A stretch of DNA of 64,000 nucleotides. Origin: Choanephora cucurbitarum. Taxonomy: Eukaryota > Mucoromycota > Mucoromycetes > Mucorales > Choanephoraceae. Positions within the stretch are counted from its first letter, which is position 1; every line of letters begins with the position of its first letter. The position numbers and the translations under genes are program-made. The notes under the pieces are model-generated. The model saw nothing but the letters and a program-made list of their open reading frames with translations, ran no database searches and was not told the DNA's origin. Location of the stretch: contig JAIWNI010000021.1 of assembly GCA_025331435.1 (NCBI GenBank), positions 248,001-312,000 of the forward strand, read 5' to 3'. Shown here one piece after another: positions 35,400 to 46,412 of this stretch.

Positions 35400-36355
35400 T
35401 TAAAGGCTAGGATGAGTAAACACATCATAGACATTATGATCATTAGAGTAGTAATGCAAAGAGGGTCTTGAGTAATCTTCCTGAATTAACTGAAGTCTTC
35501 TACGTCGAGTAGTGCCTCTATTTGAATAAAAAGATGCTCTGCCTTCTGTCAATTGCTTCATCCATTTCGGCCTTATTGTGTCTGTATGAAAGGCATCAAT
35601 GGTTATAAATAGTTTTCTCTCTCTTCTAAGGTAGCATATGTACTTTACCTACAAGAACAACATCAGGATCAGTAGGTGCCAAACACCATGTTCTTCTGTC
35701 ATTAAGGTCATGTAGATCGTTTTCTGTTATCAGATCAGATCGACGTTTTTTGAAATCCTAAGAAGAAACTTATCAATATGTCGATGAGAAAAACAGCAAT
35801 CAATCTCTTATACGCTACAAGATGATACTTGCTCCATACAGGTGGAACATAGAGTACGCCTAGGTCAGGTTGCACACAAAAGGGACAAACAGCAGGTGCA
35901 AGTGGTGAATAGGTAGATCGTTTAAGTTGTAAAAAGCATTCTGTACAAATAGATTTATCGCAACAACGAGTTCGATTCATTCTGGATGGATAATACTAAG
36001 ATACACGCTTAAATGCTTGACAACTCAATATTACCGTCTTCCTTACCAAGAAACAGATTGGACATTCTGTATTGAAAACCAAATTCTGTTTATTAACATA
36101 AGGTTCCATAGAGCCTAAGAAAGAGACCCATAAGCAACAATAGAAAAAGGAGAAGAAACCATATTTATGGTGCATGTTTTGTTTACCCTCATAGAAAGGT
36201 GCAAGATGTCCTTTTCGAATAAGACTTTGTACAATATGAACATCATAGTCTGGACTGCTCTTTGCGCGAATACCTTGTGGACTTACAAAGCCATGGTCTA
36301 CTACACTCAATGAAGAAGTATCATTGATTCTTATCTTGGAACAATTGTGCCCCAT
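35400..36355 (-). CDS. SIP5: Sip5-like RING-type protein
   Basis: Five exons (36355-36187, 36114-36047, 35995-35840, 35757-35649, 35581-35400) give 227 residues. The start MGHNCS fits an N-myristoylation site (Gly2, Ser6). Family blocks: DHGFVSPQGI, LIRKGHLAPFYEG, then the cysteine-rich core TECPICFL joined across an intron to YYPSRMNRTRCCDKSICTEC, then CPFCVQPDLGVLYVPP. This matches fungal Sip5, first found as a protein that interacts with the Snf1 kinase and its phosphatase subunit Reg1. The core is a non-standard RING; ligase activity is unproven. It is shorter than yeast Sip5, with little beyond the core. The donor after VPP (GTATGG) was chosen because the join VPP-DFKKRRSD matches the family. 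Confidence 0.88.
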
Positions 36356-36909
36356 AGCTGACGATATTCGTAAGCTTCAAGGAATAACAAATTGAGCTTT
36401 GTTTGTTTAGTTTGAATAAGAAGAAGAAGAAAGAGAAAAGAAATAGAGAGAGTGAGAGTGAGAGAGATTCACACACATACATAGTAATACAGTAAAAAGG
36501 GCATGATGCAAGTCACATTATTGCTTATTGTCTGTGAGCACACGTTGTAAGTTTATCAATTTTTTTATGCTTTTTGGTAACAGCTGATAGCGTGACAAAA
36601 TCATTCATTTTATTTTATTTTTATTCTTTCTTTCTTGTTAAATTATCACTTTTCTTCTTCTTTTCTTTCTTTCTTCAGCATCGCTTTATTGTATAAGACA
36701 TGAAAAGGTAAATCGTTTAAAGATGAGAGGGGGAAAGTGAAATCTTAGCCAATCAAATGAATCTTTTCGTTTGTACTCTTCGGGTATTTAACATGCTATT
36801 GTATTCTGTACCTCATGAAATGAAGGGGTGTGTGTTCGTATTACAAAAGAAAAAAAAGGCCTTATTTTCTTGTTTCTTCTTTCTTTTTTCTTCTTCTTTT
36901 AATTTTATT
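36356..36909. other. Divergent promoter region between the Sip5-like and CBS/PB1 genes
   Basis: 554 bases that serve both divergent genes. They contain GA-rich and CT/TTC-rich tracts (36420-36480, 36630-36680, 36870-36900). No gene seen. Confidence 0.5.
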
Positions 36910-39383
36910 ATGTCCACTGTTTCATCTAACAAAAATAAGCCTAGTAGGCTACCTTATCCTACAAGCTCAAATTTACATACTTCGTCTAGCCCTGAATCTG
37001 ATATGCCTTCTGCTTCAAGTAGACAACGTCAATCTAAGAAAGATGAGGTAACATAAACACAAGATCCTTTTAGATGCTCTTTCTTATGAATAAAACAACA
37101 ACAGGTCATTCGAAAAAAGATTGAGCAAGAATTATCGAAGAAAAAGGGCAGTACAACTCGTATAAGACAAACAAAGAAAACGGCAGGTACCGTTAGTGCT
37201 CTTCGACCTGCACAAGCTGTTACTGTAAAAGAGACTATCTTGGTCATTGAGGCTGCTCAATTGATGGCAGCTAGAAGAAGCGATTGCGTATTGGTTGTTG
37301 ACGATGATGAACATTTAAGTGGCATTTTTACTGTAAGCAACCGTACCCTTGCCCCTAAAAAGAAAGAGAGTGTGTAAAACCTTAATTCTTTTATTTTTAG
37401 GCAAAAGATCTTGCCTATCGCGTAGTAGCTGATAATTTAGATGCAAGGTTTGGTTTTTAATATCAATTTGAAATCCAACCTATTCATTTATTTTAATAGA
37501 GCAACCATTGTTGCCGATATCATGACCAAAGATCCTATGTGTGTTACAAGTGATACATCTGCTCAAGATGCTTTGAATTTGATGGTCAACCGTGGATTTC
37601 GACATTTAGTAAGTAGAGAATGACGTGCAAAAATAAGGCTGCTTATCATCATTTAGCCTGTATGCAATGAAGAGGGTGATATATTCGGTTTATTGGATAT
37701 CACAAAATGTATTTATGAAGCATTGAACAAGATGGAAAAAGCATATGGATCGTCACGCAAGCTGTATGATGCATTGGAAGGCGTAGAACGAGAATGGGCT
37801 AACAGTCCAGTCCAGTTTGTACAGTACATGGAGGCATTGCGTGACAAAATGTCTTGTCCTGATTTGACTACTGTACTGGACTATCAAGGTCCTGTGCAGG
37901 TTACAGTCAAAACACAAGTAAGAGAAGTAGCCAGACTGATGAAGGAATACCATACAACCGCTGTTCTTGTTATGGATCATGGTGGATTGGCCGGTATTTT
38001 TACGGTAAAGAACATAAACAATTGAGAAACAATTGACTAAACAATCTTTTCTTTCTGTAGTCTAAAGACATTGTTTTACGTGTGATTGCTGCAGGATTAG
38101 CACCTGATAATTGTTCAGTTGTTCGGGTGATGACACCTCATCCAGACACAGCCTTACCATCTACCAGTATTCTAGATGCACTAAAAAAAATGCATGGTAA
38201 GAAATAGAATGAAAAAATAAGATGGCATGATTAAATTTTCTTATTATTTTGTCAGATGGACATTATCTGAATTTACCAGTTTTGGATGAAGACAAAAACA
38301 TCATTGGATTAATTGATGTCTTGCGCCTTACTTATGCTACATTGGAGCAGGTAAGGCATAGTGTGCATTCAGATGGTATCTCTATAACCTTTCTTTCCTC
38401 CTCTTATCATCTAGATCAATAGTATTGAAGGGAACCAAGGCGACAATAAGTTCTGGAGCAGCATTACAGCATCTGATCCAACAGAAACAGAATCAGCCAT
38501 CTCAGACTCACTTTCGCAGGCAGCCAATTCACACATGTTTCAACCTCCTATTTCACCTCAATATGACCAAAGTCAGATATCGCCTATGCCTGGCCATGCA
38601 CCTACTTACACAGGACTAGGCTATAGTGAATTGACACCTGCTGACTCTATCTCGCATACCAATGAAGATGTTCACTCCACTGTATCTTCACATGCAGACA
38701 ACACTTTCTCATTCAAGTTCAACTATGGTGGCAAAACGCACCGCTTTCGTCATGATATCAGTAACTTTCAGGGCTTCATGGAAGTGATTCAGCAGAAAAT
38801 TATGACAGAACACCTTTCCGTTTCACAGTCTTATGTTGCTGTCAATGGATCTGATGATACCAATGACTGGCTGACAGTCGCTTATCTAGATGATGAGGAT
38901 GATCAGGTCTTGATGACTTCTGATTCTGATTTGATAGATGCTGTACAGATTGCTCGTAAATCTGGGCTGGATCGTGTGCGTTTGTTTGTACATGATGCTT
39001 TGGCAGAAGCTGTTGAGCAACAGAGGAAAGAAGAACCATTGATAGAATCAGTTCAGGCTATGACAGATGTACCATCTAGTCGACCTACTACCTTGGGCCA
39101 TTTGTTAGATACATCAGGGTCTATTTCGCCTATACCTCATCCAGCAGAAACACAAGCCAAAATAGAAAAAGAAGAGGATACTGATGAAGAAGAAGAAGAA
39201 ATAGTCAAGAAGTATAAATCTAAAAGAAGAGCATCAAGTAAGAAGCGGGACATAGCAGAGGATTTCAATTTGCCTATTCCTCAAGACATGTTGTTACCTG
39301 CTGCCATTACCTTTTTGGGTGTTGTTATTTTAAGTGTATTCACAATTTCCAAGCTGACAAGTAGCTCTAATTCTCGATATTAA
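36910..39383 (+). CDS. CBS-domain and PB1-domain protein with C-terminal membrane anchor
   Basis: Eight exons (36910-37047, 37105-37332, 37401-37447, 37500-37608, 37657-38004, 38061-38196, 38256-38350, 38415-39383) give 689 residues. Four CBS motifs occur in two pairs (~76-205 and ~250-370): SGIFTAKDLAYRVVAD, DIMTKDPMCV, AGIFTSKDIVLRVIAAG and VIRVMTPHPDT-like blocks. A PB1 domain follows (~464-560: FSFKFNYGGKTHRFRHD, then DEDDQVLMTSDSDL), then an acidic/Lys-rich linker and one hydrophobic span (~658-680, ITFLGVVILSVFTI). The design matches fungal Mug70-type proteins. CBS pairs bind adenine nucleotides, and PB1 mediates head-to-tail contacts; the role is not established. The final span could make it tail-anchored. 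Confidence 0.9.
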
Positions 39384-41799
39384 AATCCAATCATTCTAAT
39401 AAATATCTCCCTTTATCTCATTTTGTTTCACCTATCGAAAGTGACATTAAACAGAAGTAAAAAAAAAAGAAAGAAGAAGAAAAAGGAAAGATGCCAGCAA
39501 CAGGCTTCATAGAGAGACTCAAGCTTCATCATTGACTATTAGCAAATGATTTTGTTTTGTAATTTGACCACAAAATGGGGTTTGAGAATATTTTACTACC
39601 CCTTTCTTTTGCTGATGAAGTTTCAAGTATAGATTTCACCTGAACATGCTTTTATGGTTAGACTAGAGTAAAGAGGGAAGCTTCTTTCTTTTGTTATGAG
39701 AGTCTCAATTGTTTGCCTCCCACAGACAACACTTTTTGATTCTTGATAACATGTTTTTGGGTAGCTCGGTTTCTCTTTTTTTTTGTTTGTTCGAGTACGA
39801 AGTTACCCGTGGAAAATATAAACAATGATGCATTGCAATCTACACTATTGCTTTACCCCAAAAAGAAAATCTCTATAACGCTGTGTATCTATCAAACTGA
39901 CTATTTTCTTAATAATGATAACGCTTTGAGCTAATAGCCATTTTTATCTCAAATATGTGCGAAAGTTGTTTTTTTTATGACATTAGTGTAAATGACACAA
40001 AAAGATTGTTTACACTAAAACATCATATTGGAAACAAGATAGAAAATGCTGACACATGATACAGATGTTAAATAACTTACAATCCAACAAACGCAGTTTG
40101 CTTCTCAGAGAGAGTTCTGTTACTCAATGCTCTCATGGTTGATATAGGCAATAGATAGGCTTTCGGTATTACAAAATGCAATGTATTATCAAGCCCCTTT
40201 TTGAGTGAATTGGCTCTCTGAAAAAACAGACAGCATCCTATATCCGTAGAAAAGCTTGATTGACAACTAATATATGATAAAGTCCTCATGTACTGATTGA
40301 AAGTGATAAGTCTACCAACCATTGATCTAAAGGAATGTGCATTACACTTATACTTTAAGGTTTTATGTCTTCTTTACATTCTAGCACCATACTATACAAA
40401 ATTGCGTACAATTGAATGGTATTGAGTTTATTGCGGGCTTAGTGTCAGTAAAGATTAGTCTCATGTGGCTGAAATAGAAATGCCTACTCGAAAGCCTTTT
40501 GATATAAAACCAAAAACAAAGAAGAACACAACTATTACCAGACAAAGCTATAAGACATAGTATAAGTGTTTGGTGCCACTAAGGAATTGCAGAGGTTTAT
40601 TGTTCTTTATTGACATGCCGTTTCTTTTGAAAAAGAAAAAGAAAAGAAAAATATTTACCTATTAGTTGTAAGAGATATGAAGAGAGAAAAGATGACTGAT
40701 TCTACAGCTTGAGCCTTTTGTTTAGCCTAATTCATTATTCTTTGTTTGTCAATGGTTTCTTTTTTTTTCTTTATTCATAAATGCAGCCATTCTAGCCCCA
40801 CTCCCCCCATTTTCTTCTGTTCTTCATATGATTTTGTTTTCGCTTCCGAATCAGGTAATACCGCCTGAAAATATGAAAAGAGCGGGCTCAAGTTGAGAGA
40901 ACATATCTTTTTGTGTGTGTATTTAGCAAGCAGGTCATGCGATATTGAGTATTTTACAATCTTGAGTTTACGTATCAACCCTCCCGATACATTTTCTTAA
41001 ATTTGACTATAGAGATTTACCAGGAAGAAGAAAAGTCCAATGAGTTTCTTGTACGAATCAATCTAATTACATCCTGAAAAAAAAGGGCATAATGATATCA
41101 CTAAGAAGCTCATGTTTACTCAACTGAATCATTGTTTGAAATAAAAAGTGTAAGATACCTAAAGCTATCACTTCTCTTTAGAAGAAAGACATTCATATAT
41201 GACCAGTTGATAATTTCCTTTTTTCTTTTGTTTAGCAGAATGCCAATGCGTGTGTATAACTTTAGATCGATAACTCAAAGTCGGAACAGAAAATCTTTTT
41301 CGATACATGAATCCAAACACAAAGCCAAATAAGCAGAATTTTTTCTTTTTGGCTTTACGTGCTTTTTCCGTAACAAAGAAAGAAAAAAAAGAGGGAACTG
41401 TGGGACGAGAATTCTTCTTTAAAAAATTTGCACTGTCAATCAATGCTTAATATAGTCTTTCCGTTATCCGGAAACACGTCAGGAACATGATATGATTGTT
41501 TACTTGTGCACACACACAAGTACACACAGATACACATAACAGATATATATATATATATATATATACACACAGTATACACTATGGTGAGATACGTGCACGC
41601 GCATACGCGCGCGTTTTCTCGATTGTTTTATTACATAAAGATATACACATGCTTAAAAAAAACTTATACTACTGTCATGAAAATAAATATTTAGTTCTTG
41701 CTGTTGTTTTGTTTCTTTCTCTTTTCTTCTATCCATATCTTCTTCTCCTCTCTCCCTATACAATTTCCTTTCCATACATCATTCTTTAAAACTTATTCA
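39384..41799. other. Gene-poor region with microsatellites before the DP gene
   Basis: About 2.4 kb without a supported gene. A frame at 40322-40077 (minus, 81 codons from an ATG) has no recognisable domain. Near 41,508-41,580 there are CACACA and (AT)n simple repeats, then a C/T-rich leader up to the ATG at 41800. Confidence 0.45.
41544..41566. repeat. (AT)n microsatellite
   Basis: About eleven AT units, flanked by CACACA/ACACAG runs, roughly 230 bases upstream of the DP gene. Confidence 0.7.
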
Positions 41800-42765
41800 A
41801 TGTCTATTTATCAAGAGCCGACGGTTGTTAAATTGCCTCCTATCAAACTACCACCACTTTACAACAGTAGAGATGATAAGAGCAATATACTTCCCTCGAT
41901 GTCGATGTTACCTGACAGGTGCCAAGATAACCATAGTCTTCTTTTGCCACCCATCTTATCATCCAACATTCCATTATCACCTCCCTTTTCATCTTGCTCA
42001 TCTTTATCTTCTTCATCTTCTTTGCCTCCATCACCTAATTCGGTAGCTGAAGTTAACTTTTCCAGTTTACCTAAAAAGGGTTCAATCCAGTCTCTTCTGA
42101 ACTCTGCACAGTGTCCGATGGTCAATAAGAAGAGAAAGAGACAATTGAAGCCACAACAGTTGCAACAGCGATTCCATCAGCCTTATCATAAAGAGGCTCG
42201 ACCTACGAAAGGCCTCCGACTGTTCTCAAAACAAGTATGTGATAAAGTGGCCGAAAAGGGAATAACTACATACAACCAAGTAGCTGACGAGTTAGCAGCC
42301 GAAATCCACCAGCATTCAAACGTCGATCAGAAAAACATTCGTCGACGTGTTTATGATGCTCTGAACGTTCTGATGGCCCTGGATATTATCGCAAAAGACA
42401 GAAAGCAAATCAAGTGGTTGGGCATGCCTACCAACGACTTGGAAAAAGAAATTGAGAAGGAAGAGTCGCGTCACAAAGAACTGCTGGAAACCGTACAGCG
42501 ATCCCGACACGTATTGAATGATACATTGGTCAATTTTACACGATTGGAAAAACTGGTTCAACGAAACCGCCAGGAACAACAAGCGAATGCACCTCAAACA
42601 GTAGTGCGCTTACCATTCTTTATGATGTCTTCTTCACAGAACATCTACGCTGATTCAAACGAAAAAGAAGCTCTTGTCTCTTTGGGAGCATCTTATGCTA
42701 TCCATCAAGATACTGATATACTAGCTAAACTATGGCCTAGTCATCAAATTACTACTGTTTCATAA
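41800..42765 (+). CDS. DP-type (TFDP) cell-cycle transcription factor
   Basis: A single exon encodes 321 residues. The N-terminal third is Pro/Ser-rich. Residues ~137-207 form the DP winged-helix DNA-binding domain: GLRLFSKQVCDKVAEKG, TTYNQVADELAAEI, then the DP hallmark QKNIRRRVYDALNVLMALD and KQIKWLGMPTN. A leucine-rich coiled segment follows (EEESRHKELLETVQ region to ~265), as needed for pairing with E2F. DP proteins bind E2F sites with an E2F partner and control G1/S genes; no E2F gene lies in the window. The protein is somewhat shorter than animal DP1. The frame extends 34 codons upstream without an ATG, in a pyrimidine-rich leader, so the ATG at 41800 was taken. Confidence 0.93.
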   Translation: MSIYQEPTVVKLPPIKLPPLYNSRDDKSNILPSMSMLPDRCQDNHSLLLPPILSSNIPLSPPFSSCSSLSSSSSLPPSPNSVAEVNFSSLPKKGSIQSLLNSAQCPMVNKKRKRQLKPQQLQQRFHQPYHKEARPTKGLRLFSKQVCDKVAEKGITTYNQVADELAAEIHQHSNVDQKNIRRRVYDALNVLMALDIIAKDRKQIKWLGMPTNDLEKEIEKEESRHKELLETVQRSRHVLNDTLVNFTRLEKLVQRNRQEQQANAPQTVVRLPFFMMSSSQNIYADSNEKEALVSLGASYAIHQDTDILAKLWPSHQITTVS

Positions 42766-45650
42766 CTTATTCAACACTATTCTTACAATCGTTCTTTATA
42801 TAACTTTGTATATGTCTCCCCTATACCACTCTTTATTCATAGTATACCTTCTTTTTTCTTTGTCTTTCTTTTATACATATATCTTCTTCTTTCCTTATCT
42901 ATTCTTTTGAAAAAAGTTCCACTACTTTATACCTTATATAATCACATACACACACACACTTACACATCACACACAGATAACTATGGCTTCGTTCGTTTTT
43001 CTTGTAAAAATGACAAATAAAAAAAAACGTATGTAAATTATTGATCCCTGCACATTAAGCTCATACTTCATTTGATCATAAGCATGATTTATACAGATGT
43101 CAGATCTTCAGATAAGATAGCCTCAGTTCAATTTTACTTAAAATAAGGCAAAGTCCTTTTTTTATGGTAAAAGCCTAATAGTTTTACTATCGACTGTTAT
43201 TTCTTAAAAGAGAGATGATAGAGATAAAAGTGGTAGAAGGGGGAAAAATAAGAATAACTCGAACAACAAACAAAACCTAAATCGATGTACCCTTATTTTA
43301 AACTTTCATGTGTCTGCTTATGAAAATAGGTTGCTTGGAACTTAAATTAAGTGCAGATGTTGTTTGTTTGAACCCCCAAAAAAATATTGCAAGCTTGCAC
43401 ATTTCAAAAAGAAAAGGCTCGATTGAAGATCCAAAAAAAAAAATAATTTTTGGATATAGAGTTGGGCTACCTTCTCTTACAAAAAAAAATACAGGTTGGT
43501 AGTGTTGTAGTTTTGTCATTCCAAATCTGCCTGATGATCAAATCAGGTCTACACTCAATCATTTTGAGTTGTTGGTCTTTTTTCATTCCAGCCAAAAACT
43601 TCAGTTGTATGGGACACAAAAAATGCTCTTACTTGGGGTTACTAGTTGCTTCCAAGTTGGATTCAACTTGTTTTAAAGAGATTTCTTTTTCTTTTTGGGG
43701 AGAAAAGTTTATAGAAGGATGAATTAGACTAGGTCATGTTTAGGGAGTTCTACGGCATTAGGCTATAGCTTTGTCAATCCCGCTTTTAGTTGAAAGAAGA
43801 CCATTAACTGTCTGAGAAACTCTAAAACATCGTTCCATTCTAGATACAAATAAAAGAAAAGAAGAGAAAAAAAGAAGCAGGACAACTGTATGCTGCCTCA
43901 GACAACTTGAAATGAACAAGTATAATGGAAGTGACAACTTTCAAGTGCGATATGCTCCTTACTGAACTCATGACGGCCCTTCTCTATCTTGCTTACTGTA
44001 GTTTGTATATAACGTAATTCTTGAGGTACCACTCTCTTTCTTTACAGCTAGAGCAAAATGGAATAATAATGGAATACAAAGGCGTTTTGAAGATAATGGG
44101 GCTACGCTTTCTTTAGGCTTTTCTTTCTCCATAAATTGACAGTTGACACAATACTTTCACTGACATCATCACAGGAAGCGCGATACAATTTGTGCAGAGC
44201 TTCACTATTTCTGTCGTATGGCATATATGCACCTTGAAAGCAGTAGCTTATAGCTTGCTAACTATCAAGGCTAGACAAAAAAAAAAGAAAACAGCTCAAT
44301 TCTGATGAGTGCAATAATTCTATAAATTATTGTTGTTCAACTGAGTGTTTATGATCTTCAATACGTTAGTTGATTTTATTTGATTTTTCTATAAAAGCCT
44401 CGGATTTTTTAACTCCTGAGATGAGTGAGTCAAAACAATAATTGACAGAAGCGTCTGACGCATCAATGTTTTGATCTCACAGAAACTAATAAAGAAAACA
44501 ACTGGTTACAGCTTGTGAAAACTAAAGGGTTTACGCTACAAAAAGTGGGAAAGATGATGCAGTTTATTTGAAAATACTTTCATCAAAATCGTAACCAAAT
44601 GCAGTCAATATCTTTTAGTTGAAATGAGAGAAAAGTCTCTGTATCAAAAAGCATTTGTCAAGACATCAGATTTAGCTATGGAAGAAACGATCAACAAGCC
44701 CTAGCTCAACAATGAAAAAAAGGAGTCTCTTCTATTTCAATTTGTCTATGTCCCTTATTTCAGGCACAATAAGTTATCAATAGAAAGCTCAAAAAGGAAT
44801 TTAACGGCTCGGCAATAGACCAATTTGCGGTAGAGACAAGAAGCAATAAAAAAAAGTTCATTATGCAACTCTACTCAATAACAACTTTAAAGCTTTTCCT
44901 TTAAGGAACATCAGATTTACAGGAGCAGGCCTAAGAGAATAAATTGGTCAATTCAGGGCAGTAAAGAGAAAAAGGAAGAGAAACCATACTATAATAAAAA
45001 CAACCTTTAATGTTCTCAGTACAAGTTCAGTTTATGTTATGAATGATTAAGGTCTTTAAAAAAAGGTTACACAATATCTATAAAATAGTGTGTATATCTA
45101 AGCTTAATGAAGATCAGATGCTTTTTTTTCTTGTTCAGATTACTAGCAGCTTCAATTGTTGAAAGCAGGATGGTATCCATAATCTATTGTCTTTTGGTTT
45201 AACCATTATTTGAAATTCAATTATCAATATCAGTCAAAGAAGTTTGGAAAACACGTGCGATTTGACTTCTTCGTACGATTCTGTGAAACGCATGTCAGAA
45301 CCTTCTTTGATGAATTGAATCAAGCTCTACAATGTTACTTGAAAAAGAAGCTCAGTCTGCCGTATTTTGGCTGCGCTTAACCTATTCATCAGTGTCATAC
45401 AGAAGTTCATGATTGATTGTGGCCCTAATGGGTTTTGGAGAACCAATGGAATTAGACATTAGAGGAGAACAAAGCGGAGTAAAATAAATCTAAATGAGGT
45501 TTTTCTATAAATATTAACTTTCTTTTTTTGTGCACGGCTATTGTCACACTAACAAAATTTTCTTAATTGATTATATCTCTTTAAATTTGTTACTGCATCT
45601 GATTTCTTTTCTCTTTTTCTCTTCGATTCTTCTCTAAAAAAATACATATA
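42766..45650. other. Gene-poor region of about 2.9 kb
   Basis: No intact gene seen. A short hairpin (ATCCAAAAA...TTTTTGGAT) lies near 43,429-43,455. The promoter of the wall-protein gene occupies the right end. Confidence 0.45.
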
Positions 45651-46412
45651 ATGAAGTTCTCTGTTGCTGCTCTCCTTTCCCTTGCTGCTTCTGCTGTCTA
45701 TGCTCAAAGCGCTGGTGTTGCCGTCAACTTGCCTTCCATTGGTGTAAGTAATCCATAGGATATGTGTATGAGATATATATGTATATTAACATGGATGAAT
45801 TGAATTAATAGCAAGTTCTTACTGCTGGCACTAGTTTCGCTATCACTTGGTAAAATATACAAAATCAGAAAAAACTTCTCTTTTGTCGAAATTAATCATA
45901 CACTTTATAGGACTGTTGATGCTAACGCCACTGCTTCTTCTACAATCAACTCAATTGCCTTGATGAAGGGTAACGCTGCCAACTTGGAGACTGTTGTTCC
46001 CAATATTCTTTCTGCTCCTATCCCTGTTACTCCCTCTTCTTACAACTGGAATATCCCCGCCACCATCGAGACTAACCCATCTTGTAAGTCAAACTCAACC
46101 CTTTCTTTTCAAATCAGAATCAGAATCTAATTTTTTTTTATCTACATAGATGCTCTTGTCTTGGCTGGTAGCAATGGTGGTACTACTTACTCTACTTACT
46201 TCACTATCTTGAACAACGGTGTTGCTGCCGCTTCTTCTGGTGCTGCTTCATCTGCCGCTGCTACTTCTGGTGCCGCTGCTTCTCAACCTGCTAAGAGCAG
46301 CAGCTCCGCCTCTGCCTCTCCTAGCTCAACTAGCACTAGCGGTGCTTCTGGCCTTAAGGCTGGTTTGGTTGGTGCCGGTGCTATTGCCGGTACTGTTGCT
46401 CTCTTGCTTTAA
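45651..46412 (+). CDS. GPI-anchored Ser/Ala-rich cell-wall protein (Kre9/Knh-like N-terminal domain)
   Basis: Four exons (45651-45743, 45812-45849, 45911-46083, 46150-46412) give 188 residues. A signal peptide (MKFSVAALLSLAASAVYAQ) is followed by a compact beta-type domain with VLTAGTSFAITWTVDA and YALVLAGSNGGTTYSTYF, typical of the Ser-Thr-rich GPI-anchored family related to Kre9/Knh1. Then come a Ser/Ala stalk (~118-165) and a final hydrophobic segment (LKAGLVGAGAIAGTVALLL) after Ser/Gly residues, the expected GPI signal. The protein should be secreted and anchored in membrane or wall. Third codon positions are C/T-rich, which suggests high expression. Small exons and phases 0-2-1 are consistent. 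Confidence 0.88.

Noticed and set aside
40077..40322. 81-codon minus-strand frame with an ATG
   Set aside because: No domain, no neighbouring exons and a composition like random AT-rich DNA.
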